Positions 18,455 through 27,598 of a DNA stretch of 64,000 nt are shown one piece after another. The DNA is from Candidatus Omnitrophota bacterium (GTDB taxonomy: Bacteria; Omnitrophota; Gorgyraeia; Aquiviventales; Aquiviventaceae). Made by a program: the position numbers and the translations under genes. The notes below the pieces were generated by a model. It was not told the DNA's origin. It worked only from the letters and a program-made list of their open reading frames with translations, and did no database searches. Location of the stretch: contig JACQRA010000088.1 of the NCBI GenBank assembly GCA_016206725.1, positions 1 through 64,000 on the forward strand, in the 5' to 3' direction. The number at the start of each line of letters is the position of its first letter. The stretch's first letter is position 1.

Positions 18455-19300
18455 TCAGCTCTTGATGATGAGTCCCTGGCCGGTGGGGCTGGCGAAAATC
18501 TCGCACCCCAGCTCCTCCACCAACCGATCCATCCCCTGTTTCTGTTCCCCGCGCCCCGGCTGGCCGTAATCGTCCAAGACGACCCAGGCGCCCCGGCTCA
18601 GCCGAGGCCAGAAATGCCGCAGCGCTTCCACCTCAGGGTAGACCGCATTCATGTCAAGGTGGAGAAACGCCACCGTGGGGATCTCCACGCGCGAGAGCGA
18701 CTCGGGGACGTATCCCTTGATGAACACCACCGACGGGAACGAGGAGAATGCGCGCTGGACCTCTTCATAGTAGCCGGTGTACGACTGATTGACCCCATCC
18801 AACCCCCTCCCATACAGCACGGTGCGTTCGTAGTCGGTCAGCTGGCCGTTCAACAACCCTTCCCAGCTATCAAAGAGGAAGAAACGCTTGTGGTGTCGCT
18901 GCCAATCCAGACTCGCGACAATGCTCGCGGCGGCAAACCCTCTGGCGGTCCCGCACTCCACGAAATCGCCTTCCACCGTCACCGCTTGTCGAGCCGCCCA
19001 CTGCAGCAGATAGGCACTCCACATGGGACGCTCCTGGGCGGTCATCTGTTGGGCAAATCGGTGGCCTTTGAGAAAGCGCTCATCCGTCATGAAATCGCAG
19101 TTATGACGGCTGATGAGCTGATTGTCTGCGTAGGTCGCGACATACCAATAGCGATGCAGCCGGAACAAACGGTTGAGTTGTGCCACGGTCATCTCTTTGC
19201 GAAACACCTGCTTCATCAGCGTGCCCTGAACACGGCTGCGAATCGTCCGCAGCGGTTTCTTGATGGGCTCTGGGAGGTAGCGTGTCAGCGGTCTCATCAT
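18455..19300 (-). CDS. TylF/MycF-family O-methyltransferase
   Basis: 281 residues. The SAM site GDFVECGTARGFAAASIVA lies at about residues 112-130. Later come FFLFDSWEGL, the acidic metal-binding HLDMNAVYPEV, and WVVLDDYGQPG. These are signatures of the TylF (macrocin O-methyltransferase) family, metal-dependent enzymes that methylate sugar hydroxyls. It overlaps the glycosyltransferase gene by 4 bases. Likely caps or decorates a glycan residue. Confidence 0.8.
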   Translation of the reverse strand: MMRPLTRYLPEPIKKPLRTIRSRVQGTLMKQVFRKEMTVAQLNRLFRLHRYWYVATYADNQLISRHNCDFMTDERFLKGHRFAQQMTAQERPMWSAYLLQWAARQAVTVEGDFVECGTARGFAAASIVASLDWQRHHKRFFLFDSWEGLLNGQLTDYERTVLYGRGLDGVNQSYTGYYEEVQRAFSSFPSVVFIKGYVPESLSRVEIPTVAFLHLDMNAVYPEVEALRHFWPRLSRGAWVVLDDYGQPGRGEQKQGMDRLVEELGCEIFASPTGQGLIIKS

Positions 19301-20388
19301 CTTCTTTCGGTCATCGCTCGGTACATCGGCATGAAATCTTCATGATAGGGCGAGCGAGCCTTCAGCAGCGCCGACAACGAGATGGTGTCGCGCCGTCCAG
19401 GAAGCCGCGGACCCACCGCCCGCCACACCGACCGTGCCCCTGGAACGTTTCGAAGCCACTCGCGGGTGCGCCTCGTCAGGGACGGCCGCGGCGCGTCGCA
19501 GCCGCCGTTCGCCTTGTTGGACAACACCCGAAGGGCGTAACACCAGAACGCCTGCGTGGCCACAGCCTCGGCGCGCTCTTGCGCGATGCCCTCCGCATCC
19601 TTCAACGCCTCGGCAAGACAGGACCTGAAGGCAGCGTACTTTCCGGCAAAGCTGGCTTCGGTGAACCATTCAATGACGTCCGTCGCCCTCGTGGTCTCGC
19701 GCGCGCCATCGAGATTCCGCACCGAGCGGATCCACGCGTCCGGCCCGTCATGAATCTCTTTCAGGAGGTAGAGTTGATGGAGGCAATGCGCCTTGCCCTG
19801 AATGACATCCAGACCACCCAGCGCGAGCTCGCCCCACGCGTAGCCAAAACTATGAGCGCAGCAACGGCGGACGTTCTCGCGCAACAACGCCGTGCGATGG
19901 ACGGAATAGTTCAGCACCGCGCCATAGCGTGTGAAATGATCCAGCAGACGCTCCGACGCCGTCGGCTGAGCGATCGCGCGCTGCGGATACACCGCGACCC
20001 ACTCCATGGTCCCTCGAGAAGCTCCCGGCTTGAACGTCGCGCTTCGGCCATGCGCCAGGCTGTAATCCGGATGCGCCTCCAAGAACTGCGCGCCAAGCCT
20101 GAGGGTACGCGGCACCAAAAAATCGTCATCGTTCCAGACCACGGTGTAGGGCGTGGTCACATGCGCGAGGCCGTCCGCGAGTTTCTCCATGGGAGGCATC
20201 GCCGGATCGTAACGCCGATGGACAACTCCCTCCTCTGCCAGCGCCCTCCGCAGCGGGCCTTCCGGAAGCGCGTGAGCACTCGAATCCAACACATCCACTC
20301 GGCCAGGCCGTCCCACCGATGTGAGGTAGGCCAGCAGCCGCGTCAGTTCCTCATAACGGTTGTAGGTCGGGATGAGGACGGTCAGCAT
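19297..20388 (-). CDS. Family 2-type glycosyltransferase
   Basis: 363 residues. It starts MLTVLIPTYNRYEELTRLL and carries VVWNDDDFLVPRTL near residue 90, a DDD in the place of the DxD metal site. It resembles the group of GT2 proteins annotated as the TIGR00180 family. The rest has no clear extra domain. It follows the aminotransferase gene with a 7-base overlap and precedes a methyltransferase gene. One of the few glycosyltransferases in the window; sugar donor unknown. Confidence 0.75.
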   Translation of the reverse strand: MLTVLIPTYNRYEELTRLLAYLTSVGRPGRVDVLDSSAHALPEGPLRRALAEEGVVHRRYDPAMPPMEKLADGLAHVTTPYTVVWNDDDFLVPRTLRLGAQFLEAHPDYSLAHGRSATFKPGASRGTMEWVAVYPQRAIAQPTASERLLDHFTRYGAVLNYSVHRTALLRENVRRCCAHSFGYAWGELALGGLDVIQGKAHCLHQLYLLKEIHDGPDAWIRSVRNLDGARETTRATDVIEWFTEASFAGKYAAFRSCLAEALKDAEGIAQERAEAVATQAFWCYALRVLSNKANGGCDAPRPSLTRRTREWLRNVPGARSVWRAVGPRLPGRRDTISLSALLKARSPYHEDFMPMYRAMTERR

Positions 20389-22118
20389 CGCGCGGTGACC
20401 AGTGTTCTCCGGCTGAGGCGGCGCTTGTGGCTTCGCCGTAAGATCTCCACGAGCGCGTCACAGACCATTGCCACCTCCGACTCGCCCAGTGTGGCGGCCG
20501 ACGGCAGACAGACGCCATAGGGTGACAACGCGTACGACACCGGGTTGACGGTTCGCATGTCGCGGCCCCGACAGAACGGCTTGAAGGGCGGCATCGAGCT
20601 GAGCGGATAGAAAAACGGTCGCCCCCCGATGCCGCGCTGCTCCAGTGCTCGGACGATCGCTTCCTTCCGCAAACCGTAGGCGCGGCTGACCATCACCGCC
20701 GTGATCCAGAAGGTGCTGCGGCTTCCCGGCGTCTCCTGGTTCAAGCTGAGCCCCTCGACACCGTGCAGCCGTTGCGCGTACCAATGGAAGATTCTGCGAC
20801 GCTGTTCCACCAACTCTTCCAAGCGATCCAATTGGGCCAGCCCCAACGCGGCCTGGACGTTCGTGTATTGGTACTTGTAGCCCAGCTCATGCGACCAGTA
20901 ATAGCGCGCGCCAGGCGCTTTGTTGATCCCGTGATGCGCCAGCCGCTTGGCCCGTTCGTAGAGCCGCTTGTCGTCTGTCACCAGCATGCCCCCTTCGCCG
21001 GTCACCAACAGCTTGGTCCCGTTGAAGCTGTAGACGCCGACCGCCCCGAACGCCCCGGCCGGTTTGCCGAGGTAGAGTGCCCCAAGCGACTCGGCCGCGT
21101 CCTCGATCATCGGGATGCGATGCCGGGCCGCGATGGCCGTGAGGGCGTTCACGTCCGGCATGTTGCCCAGCAGCCCCACCACGATGATCGCTTTGGTCCG
21201 TTTCGTGATCGAGGCCTCAAGCGCCTCAGGGCTCAGGCACCAACTGTGCCGATCAATATCCACGAGCACCGGCCGCGCCCCCACATAGCAGACCGGAGCC
21301 GCCTAGGCGACCCACGTCAAATCCGGCGCACTCACCTCATCGCCCGGCCCGATTCCCAAGCTCATCAGCGCCACATGGATCGCGCCTGTGCAACTGCTCA
21401 GCGCAAGCGCATAGCGCCTGCCGGCATGAGCCGCCATCCGTCGTTCAAACTCATCAATCTCTCGGCGCATGTTCGTGTACCAGCCGTCCTGAACCGCCTG
21501 ACTGACCCGCCGCACCTCCCACTCGGTCATCGAGGGTCCAGCCGAAGGGATGAAGGCGCGTCGCGCCGACTCCAGTGCCGTCTCTCGCGGTTTCACTTTC
21601 GCAACCCGAATCGAATCCATATGCGCCCCACCGATGAAGAAATGGTCCTTGTAGACCCCTTCGATCTGGAACCCCGCTTTGGCGAAGAGCCTCGCCGAGG
21701 CCGCGTTCTCGGCGTAATAGTCCGCATGAAGGCGGTGCAGTCCCCACGCGTTGAACGCATGATCCACCACGGCCTCAAGCGCCTCGGTCGCGCAGCCGTG
21801 GGACCATTGCGACTTGTCAAAGATCATCAAACTGAGTTCCGCGCGCCGATCAACCGGATGGATATTGAACAATCGGATGCCGCCGATATGCCGCCCGGAA
21901 TCCTTGAGGAAGATCCCCAACAACACGGATGCCCCCGGCTCGTTCGAACGTGTGATGTACGCCGCCGCGCTGGCCTCATCCCATCGTTGATGGCGCGCCT
22001 CGGTCCATCGCACCACCTCGGGATCGTTGAGCGCCTCGAGGTAGGCGGGTGTGATGTCCTCCGCGGTCAGCGGCCGAAGGGTCTGGTGTTCGGTGACGAT
22101 CGGCTCCATCTGGCTCAT
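20382..22118 (-). pseudogene. GNAT acetyltransferase-DegT aminotransferase fusion interrupted by an amber codon
   Basis: A 579-codon frame from the ATG at 22118 (ATGA overlap with the upstream stop) is broken only by TAG at 21303-21305. Residues 1 to about 175 are a GNAT acetyltransferase (LRPLTAEDI, GGIRLFNIHP, KSQWSHGCATEAL) similar to PseH-type enzymes. From about residue 190 comes a DegT/DnrJ/EryC1 enzyme (ALSSCTGAIHVALMSL, DLTWVA, stop, AAPVCYVGARPVLVDID), with the PLP lysine in SFNGTKLLVTGEGG. Homologues have Ser at the stop position, one base away (TCG to TAG). If the stop is real, the aminotransferase half lacks its N-terminus; a GTG at 21284 would be a poor restart. Confidence 0.8.
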
Positions 22119-23188
22119 GTGAGGGTGGCCACCGGTGAGCCCGCCTTCAAGAGCGACTCCAGGTATTGCACCCGGTAGAACCTGATGTCCTGAAGCTGCG
22201 TCTGCGTCAACCCCAGCGCGCGTAATTCCCCGATCAGACGCTCGATCCCTCGCGCCACCGGCCACGCGCACGCAAACCCGGGGAGCGCTTCCTTCACGCG
22301 CTCGCACGCGACCCGGTAGGTCCTCCGATCAACGCCGTCCTGGATCTTCCGATCCCGGACGAGCTCCAGGCCGTCATCCGACCTCTGACGGCCCTGCGGG
22401 AGAAACTCCAGCTCGCACCCTGGAACCTGGCGCTGGATCATCTCGGCCACCTCGAGGATCCGATGACTCTGCCCCGTGTCGCCGATGTTCAGCCGCAGGG
22501 GCCCGCGCGGAGGGAGCGGCATGTTGAGGCATCGTCGAATCGCCTCGCACGCATCCTCGATATGGACGAGCGGCCGCCAGGCCTTCCCGTCCGAGTTCAA
22601 GATGATCTTCTGGTTGGTCAATGCCATCCCGACACACATGTTCACGACGAGGTCAAAGCGCATCCGAGGCGACAGGCCGAACACCGTGGCGAATCGCAAG
22701 ATGATCGGCGCAAATGTCCCATCGCTCATCGCGGTGAGATCCTGCTCAATCTGGAGCTTGTTCAGCGAATAGGGCGTCTGCGGGAACGTCGGCGACTCCT
22801 CCGTCACCAGCGCCTCGCCCCCGATCCCATACACCGAACAGCTCGAAGCAAAAATGAACCGGATCCCCATCGCCCTGCAGAGCGTCGCCAACCGGGCCGT
22901 GTACGCCCGCGTCGGATCGTAGACCGCCTCAGCGCTCAAGGAGCCGAACGGGTCATTGGAGATCCCCGCCAAATGGACCAGCGTCTCGGCGCCCGCGAGA
23001 TCCTGTTCGGTGAGCTCGCGCACGTCCTTAAAGATCGTCGCCTCCTGGGACGGATACAGCGTGCAGTCGCGAAAGAACCCAGCGTCGTATTCGCGCACGC
23101 GAATGCCCCGCTCCTTAAGGTACGGCACAAGCCGGCTACCGATGTACGATTGGGACCCCGTGATCACGACCGTCTTCGACATCACCAT
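22115..23188 (-). CDS. NAD-dependent epimerase/dehydratase (SDR, 'SNDP' subgroup)
   Basis: 357 residues from ATG 23188 (ATG 23182 equally possible). Motifs are TGSQSYIGSRL, HLAGISNDPFG, SSCSVYG, YSLNK and FGLSPRMRFDL. It belongs to the same subgroup as the SDRs at 27599-28648, 38053-39072 and 57003-57935. Its start lies over the stop of a leftover radical SAM frame. Subgroup function is unproven; a reductase or epimerase acting on a 4-keto nucleotide sugar is likely. Confidence 0.75.
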   Translation of the reverse strand: MVMSKTVVITGSQSYIGSRLVPYLKERGIRVREYDAGFFRDCTLYPSQEATIFKDVRELTEQDLAGAETLVHLAGISNDPFGSLSAEAVYDPTRAYTARLATLCRAMGIRFIFASSCSVYGIGGEALVTEESPTFPQTPYSLNKLQIEQDLTAMSDGTFAPIILRFATVFGLSPRMRFDLVVNMCVGMALTNQKIILNSDGKAWRPLVHIEDACEAIRRCLNMPLPPRGPLRLNIGDTGQSHRILEVAEMIQRQVPGCELEFLPQGRQRSDDGLELVRDRKIQDGVDRRTYRVACERVKEALPGFACAWPVARGIERLIGELRALGLTQTQLQDIRFYRVQYLESLLKAGSPVATLT

Positions 23189-23319
23189 TGACGCAGGAGT
23201 TTTTTGAATTCGATCTCGCGGCCGGTGGATTGGGGGCACATGGGGCATTTGAGATTGCAACCGCCGGCCATCTCCAGGTTAATCTGTTTAATCTCGCCGA
23301 TCGCGTAGGGCGATCCCAT
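23182..23319 (-). pseudogene. Truncated radical SAM gene, 45 codons, with intact ribosome binding site
   Basis: From ATG 23319 the frame reads MGSPYAIGEIKQINLEMAGG then CNLKCPMCPQSTGRE, IEFKKLLRQW and a TGA stop. The CxxxCxxC motif is the 4Fe-4S site at the N-terminus of radical SAM/SPASM proteins, whose usual length is 300 residues or more. GAGGAGGT stands 6 bases before the ATG, a near-perfect Shine-Dalgarno. Everything after the iron-sulfur motif is lost, and the next SDR gene starts over the stop (TGATG). A relic is most likely; a small expressed iron-sulfur peptide is not excluded. Confidence 0.7.
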
Positions 23320-23323
23320 ACGG

Positions 23324-24001
23324 TTACCTCCTCACGGGCTGTTGAACGTCACAGGGTTCGCGTAACGCGGCAATCGCCTGCCCAAACGCCTCGCAGGAAA
23401 AAATCGGATAGCCCGCCACCAGCGCCGTCGCGCCGGACTCCACGAGTTGCGGCCGCGTTTGCAGGGAAACGGCTCCGTCCACTTGAATCACCACGTCGCG
23501 CCCCTGTTGTTGGATCGCCTCAGCCAATTCCTTTAGGTTCCGGACGCCGCCGGCTTCCAAGGCGCCAGGACGGCCTGGTGCTACGGTCATCACGTTCACG
23601 ACATCGCAGGCGGCCAGATGCGGCATGACGGCGCGAGCCGGGGTGGCCGGCGCGATGGCCAGGCCGGCCTGCCGCCTCTGCGCTCGAATCCGCTCCAACG
23701 TCACGGTCGGCTCCGCGCTGGTTTCAATGTGGATCAGCACGCCATCCGCGCCAGCGTCCACATACTGCGCCCAGCACGCCTCCGGCTCCTGGACGAGCAG
23801 GTGCACCTCGAAGGGCAGCCGCGTAGAACGGCGCAAGCCGCGAATGAACGACGGGCCCATGCACAACTCCGGGACAAACCGCCCGTCCATGACATCAAAA
23901 TGCAGTGCGTCAATTCCTCCGGCTTCCAGCCGATGAATCTGATCCGCTAAATGACCCATGTCGGCGGAGCGCATGGCGGCTTTGATCAACAGGCGTGCCA
24001 T
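23324..24001 (-). CDS. Ribulose-phosphate 3-epimerase family protein
   Basis: 225 residues from ATG 24001 in a TGATG overlap. Barrel signatures of Rpe are present: SAD near residue 12, HFDVMDGRFVPELCMGP, EVHLLV, and VDGAVS, giving both His-Asp metal/catalytic positions. The family inverts C3 of pentulose phosphates. Here it sits in a heptose-rich glycan locus with GmhA-, HddA- and HddC-like genes, so it may act on a ketose phosphate feeding a rare heptose or hexose. That role is inference. Confidence 0.82.
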   Translation of the reverse strand: MARLLIKAAMRSADMGHLADQIHRLEAGGIDALHFDVMDGRFVPELCMGPSFIRGLRRSTRLPFEVHLLVQEPEACWAQYVDAGADGVLIHIETSAEPTVTLERIRAQRRQAGLAIAPATPARAVMPHLAACDVVNVMTVAPGRPGALEAGGVRNLKELAEAIQQQGRDVVIQVDGAVSLQTRPQLVESGATALVAGYPIFSCEAFGQAIAALREPCDVQQPVRR

Positions 24002-24930
24002 CACGCGGCCTCTGCTCGGACGAGACTCATCTCACGCTCCATCTCCGTGAGGCTTTCGTCCAGCGAGAGTAACCTCGTCCGGCGCAACACACCCTGAACC
24101 TTCGCTAGATGAAAGCCGGATTGCAAAGGCCGAGGCCCGCGCTGTTCCAGCTCAGCCGTTGAAACGCCGTGGATGAGTGTTCGGTTCAATCCAAAACGCT
24201 CCGCGGTCTTCAGCGCCCACTCATACTTGGAACAGCGCGTCGTGCCGGCGACATGAAATAGACCCTGCTGTCCCAGCTCGACCAACTCCACCAGGGCTTC
24301 GGCGAACGTCGGCGCATACGTGACGTTTCCCACCTGATCATTCGGAACTCGCATCAGACGACCGGCGCGATCGTTGTCCAAGAGCTGCATGATGAAATTC
24401 TTGGCCGACACATGCGGCGCCCAACTGAAGACAAAGGACGTCCGCAGCACCAGCGCCTCCGGCAGGCGTTCCATCACGTAGCACTCCGCCATCAGCTTGG
24501 CGCGCCCCAACTGAGAGAGCGGATGGGGCGGATCGGTTTCGGCGTACGGCCCGGCCTGCCCATCGAAGACGTAATCGGTTGAGATCTGGATGAAGCGCGC
24601 GTTCACGGCCACCACGGCGTCAACGAGATGGCGCACTGTGTCATAGTGCGCGCGGATCGCAAGAGTTGGATCCGCTTCACACGCATCCGTGCCGCCTTGC
24701 GCGTTCAGGCTGTTCACGATCAGCCATGGGCGCCATTGCTCAATAAGCCGGCGCACCGGCTTGTCGTCCGTGGCGTCAAGCGCGACCGCTCCCGGCTGGG
24801 GATTCCGGTAGAAGGTCGGTACGCAGGCCCAGCCTCGGTTCCGACACGCCTCCGCGAGACGCCAGCCGATTTGTCCGGAGCCGCCCACGATCAGGACCGG
24901 CTGCTCCTCGACCCTGCGCTTAGCCACCAT
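24001..24930 (-). CDS. RmlD-like sugar-nucleotide reductase (SDR)
   Basis: 309 residues from ATG 24930; a longer start would read through the kinase gene. Motifs are LIVGGSGQIGWRL, a LNAQGGTDACEADP segment matching the conserved AYTAVDKAE-type position of RmlD, ISTDYVFDG and FHVAGTTRCSKYEWA. RmlD proteins reduce 4-keto-6-deoxy sugars. It overlaps the GHMP kinase by 11 bases and lies in a heptose-associated block, so reduction of a 4-keto heptose is possible. Confidence 0.75.
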   Translation of the reverse strand: MVAKRRVEEQPVLIVGGSGQIGWRLAEACRNRGWACVPTFYRNPQPGAVALDATDDKPVRRLIEQWRPWLIVNSLNAQGGTDACEADPTLAIRAHYDTVRHLVDAVVAVNARFIQISTDYVFDGQAGPYAETDPPHPLSQLGRAKLMAECYVMERLPEALVLRTSFVFSWAPHVSAKNFIMQLLDNDRAGRLMRVPNDQVGNVTYAPTFAEALVELVELGQQGLFHVAGTTRCSKYEWALKTAERFGLNRTLIHGVSTAELEQRGPRPLQSGFHLAKVQGVLRRTRLLSLDESLTEMEREMSLVRAEAA

Positions 24931-25921
24931 GATCCCTCGCCAACAACACGCACGAACCGTTGGCTTCGTAACCAACCCGCACTTCTTGCATGTCATGCAG
25001 CGCCAGGCGGATCGCGTCCTGGCGATCCTGAGGGCTCACCAGGAGCAGGAATCCGCCTCCGCCGGCCCCGCAGATTTTCCCGCCGACCGCGCCGGCCTCT
25101 TTCGCCCGCTCATACCACGCATCAATGCGGTCATTCGAGATGCGGCTGGCCAGTTGGCGCTTGCGCTGCCAGGTCGTATCAAGGAGGCGCCCGAACGCCA
25201 GCGGATCGAATCCGTTGTGCAACAACCCTTGGAGGAAACGGGCGTCTTCCCGCATGGTTTGCAGCACAGGAAATTTCTCAGGAATGTTGTCCTGTTGCTC
25301 TTTCAAGACGGAGGCCGCGTCGCGGCTCATCGCCGTCCAAAACATGACGAGATGATCGAACAATCGCTGCACTGCACCCTCCGGTAGATGCTGCGGCTCC
25401 ACCGTCACCCGCCCGTCTGGCTGGAAACAGAAGAAATTGAGACCCCCAAAGGCGGCCGCATAGTGGTCTTGCTTGCCGATGGGACGCTTCAACACGTCCA
25501 TCTCGATGTGCGACGCTTCTTCGGCCAATTGGACCGCCGAGGCGCGCTCTCCGCGAAAGACATGGAGGGCGTTCAGGAGGCCGACCGAAAAACTGCTAGA
25601 GGAACCCAATCCGGAAAACTCCGGAATGTCCGCCACGGTATTGATGTAGAGCGGGGGCTCCACGGGCACCAACCGAAGACACTCGCGCGCAATGTGGTTC
25701 TTGATCGCCTCCATCTGCTGGACATGCTCGGTTTCCGAATAGTTCAACCGAAAGGCCTCATTGAACAGGCGACCGTGCCGTTTCACCGTCACATAGAGGT
25801 ACTTGTCAATGGTCGTGCTCAACACCGCGCCGTGTTCCCGTTCGTAGAAGGCCGGCAGATCCGTCCCCCCACCGGCGAAACTGATGCGCAATGGCGTGCG
25901 AGTGACCACCAACTCAACCAT
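24920..25921 (-). CDS. GHMP-family sugar kinase, HddA-like (heptose-7-phosphate kinase)
   Basis: 333 residues from ATG 25921. It starts TRTPLRISFAGGGTDLPAFY, carries the ATP loop FSGLGSSSSFSVGLLNA, and GGKICGAGGGGFLLL near the C-terminus, matching HddA (D-glycero-D-manno-heptose-7-phosphate 1-kinase). GmhA and HddC-GmhB homologues lie at 28.6-30.6 kb, which supports a GDP-heptose pathway. L-fucose kinase-like activity is the main alternative. A second, paralogous kinase lies at 41599-42645. Confidence 0.82.
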   Translation of the reverse strand: MVELVVTRTPLRISFAGGGTDLPAFYEREHGAVLSTTIDKYLYVTVKRHGRLFNEAFRLNYSETEHVQQMEAIKNHIARECLRLVPVEPPLYINTVADIPEFSGLGSSSSFSVGLLNALHVFRGERASAVQLAEEASHIEMDVLKRPIGKQDHYAAAFGGLNFFCFQPDGRVTVEPQHLPEGAVQRLFDHLVMFWTAMSRDAASVLKEQQDNIPEKFPVLQTMREDARFLQGLLHNGFDPLAFGRLLDTTWQRKRQLASRISNDRIDAWYERAKEAGAVGGKICGAGGGGFLLLVSPQDRQDAIRLALHDMQEVRVGYEANGSCVLLARDHGG

Positions 25922-26363
25922 GCTTGAGCCCCCAGTCGTAGGGGATCTCGTTCGTGAACGGATCAAGATGGATGATCTCCTCAGGATCGTGCGGCTCAGT
26001 CGCGCAGTTGGCGAGAATCACCAGCTTGTCCCCGTAGGCCTTGTAGCCGTTCGTGATGCCGGGAGGAATCTGCACGAGGCAGTAGTGGTCTTCGCCCAAG
26101 AAGATCTCCTGGATCTGGCCTTTCGTCGAAGAATGCTCACGTCCGTCATAGAGGACGAGTTTGGCCCGGCCGGAAATCACCGCATTGTTGAGCGTCATCG
26201 TCTTGTGCACGTGCCACGCCTTGATCGTGCCGGGCCACGCGCACGAAAAGTACATCTCCCCGAAGCGGATGAAATGCGGATCGGTCGCTTTGAGCATCAG
26301 CATGACCTTGCCCCGCTCATCGACAACCTGCTTGAGTGGAATGATCTTCACCCCCTCGATCAT
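25914..26363 (-). CDS. Cupin-fold sugar-nucleotide isomerase/epimerase, RmlC/FdtA-like
   Basis: 149 residues, a single cupin domain. Recognisable parts include VVDERGKVMLMLKA, the His-containing KAWHVHKTMTLNN, and IPPGITNGYKAYGD. RmlC-like enzymes epimerise or isomerise keto sugars; the short length fits the WxcM/FdtA-like branch rather than full RmlC (about 180 residues). It overlaps its neighbours by 4 and 8 bases. Together with the RmlD-like gene it probably modifies a 4-keto-6-deoxy sugar. Confidence 0.72.
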   Translation of the reverse strand: MIEGVKIIPLKQVVDERGKVMLMLKATDPHFIRFGEMYFSCAWPGTIKAWHVHKTMTLNNAVISGRAKLVLYDGREHSSTKGQIQEIFLGEDHYCLVQIPPGITNGYKAYGDKLVILANCATEPHDPEEIIHLDPFTNEIPYDWGLKHG

Positions 26364-27580
26364 CCCCCCACCTCCGCGGGAACGCGGCTCAGTTCGGGTT
26401 TCCGGTAGAGACGCGCTTCGAGCGTCTCATCCCAGTGCTGCTCACGTGTCATCAACTCAAATGCTGAATGGGTCGTCAACACGGCATGGATATAGTCGTT
26501 ATCAACAAATCCGTTGTCCCCTGTCCAATAGCCTTTCACTCGCTGGCGATAATTTTCATGCAGAAAATACGTTCGAGTGATCCGATCAATGTGACGCAGA
26601 TACTCATTAACCGAACCGGAAGGCATCTCTCCAAGACTCGCGGAATTCAAGCACAGGTCGACACTCTGCTCAGGCCAACGAGGCAACAGGTAGTGCGGCA
26701 GTAGAATCACGTCATACGCATGCAGCAGCGCATCATAATCCAACGCATCAAGACATCCCTCCTCAAGAAAGAAGCAGGATTTCCCAGGCAAACTGTTCAG
26801 GAGAAAATACTTGGCCATGAGCAGGCTCTCTGGAAGATCGAAACCCACGTACGTCGTGTTGGCCTCGTCGCGCAACAGATAGTACGCATACAGCCCGAAC
26901 CCTCCGCCAATTTCTGCGACGACACGGCGTTGGCGATGTGCGAGGAGTTGGGCTGTTGTGACGCTGTAATAATGCACGCGGGGCGCCACGGAGAGAATCA
27001 CCTGCCCGTCGTGCAGATACCCGAATGGATTGCCAATGGACGGAATGCCTAATCGGTCGTACTGCCGTTCGCCGGTCAGTGACGACCACACCTCAAGATG
27101 CTGAAGCACTCGATTGATATACGACATTTTCAGGAGCCGGTTCCCGTCTTGCAATCCCAGCCGGCCATGCGTGGAGTTAAAATCGCCAATCCCGAAGTAC
27201 GTCGCGCCTCCGTTGCGAAAAAACGAGTTGAACAACTGCTGCAACCCTTGCGCATCCCTTCGTTCAATGGCACTGAGATACGGCTCCCAATACCGATGGA
27301 TGACTTCCTTGAGTTCGGCGCAGATCGCGTAGGCATCACCAGCGTCGCGTGGCTGAAGTGATGTTTCCACGAGATACGACTCGACAAGTCGTGCCAGAAG
27401 ATCCGGCTGAGGAGCTGGCTGCGGCTGACGAGATTCGCACCCCTGTTTCAGCGCATCGAGTTTTGCCGTATTGGTGGTGTAATGCCGATAAAACGCAACC
27501 CATTGAGCGGCTCGTGCGCGAGCGAGCGCAAGGTTCCGTGTGGCGCGGTCAAGCCACGCTGTGATGCCTTGCGTGCTCAT
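26360..27580 (-). CDS. Putative sugar O-methyltransferase
   Basis: 406 residues. The first 170 residues are helical without a recognised domain. A SAM site RRVVAEIGGGFGLYAYYLL occurs near residue 220, followed by YVGFDLPESLLMAKYFL and SVDLCLNSASLGEMP. This layout fits the 'putative sugar O-methyltransferase' family found in O-antigen loci. GGGAG precedes the ATG closely. Acceptor unknown. Confidence 0.72.
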   Translation of the reverse strand: MSTQGITAWLDRATRNLALARARAAQWVAFYRHYTTNTAKLDALKQGCESRQPQPAPQPDLLARLVESYLVETSLQPRDAGDAYAICAELKEVIHRYWEPYLSAIERRDAQGLQQLFNSFFRNGGATYFGIGDFNSTHGRLGLQDGNRLLKMSYINRVLQHLEVWSSLTGERQYDRLGIPSIGNPFGYLHDGQVILSVAPRVHYYSVTTAQLLAHRQRRVVAEIGGGFGLYAYYLLRDEANTTYVGFDLPESLLMAKYFLLNSLPGKSCFFLEEGCLDALDYDALLHAYDVILLPHYLLPRWPEQSVDLCLNSASLGEMPSGSVNEYLRHIDRITRTYFLHENYRQRVKGYWTGDNGFVDNDYIHAVLTTHSAFELMTREQHWDETLEARLYRKPELSRVPAEVGG

Positions 27581-27598
27581 CTCCCAGCTCTCCTCATC

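Noticed and set aside
16376..19345. A 989-codon open frame on the plus strand
   Set aside because: It is antisense to three good minus-strand genes, is rich in Arg, His, Pro and Gln with no domain, and arises from the GC-rich codon pattern of the opposite strand.
21303..21305. Reassignment of TAG to a sense codon
   Set aside because: TAG is used as an ordinary stop at 28641-28643 and 48297-48299, and no other gene has an internal TAG, so a local nonsense change or error is simpler.
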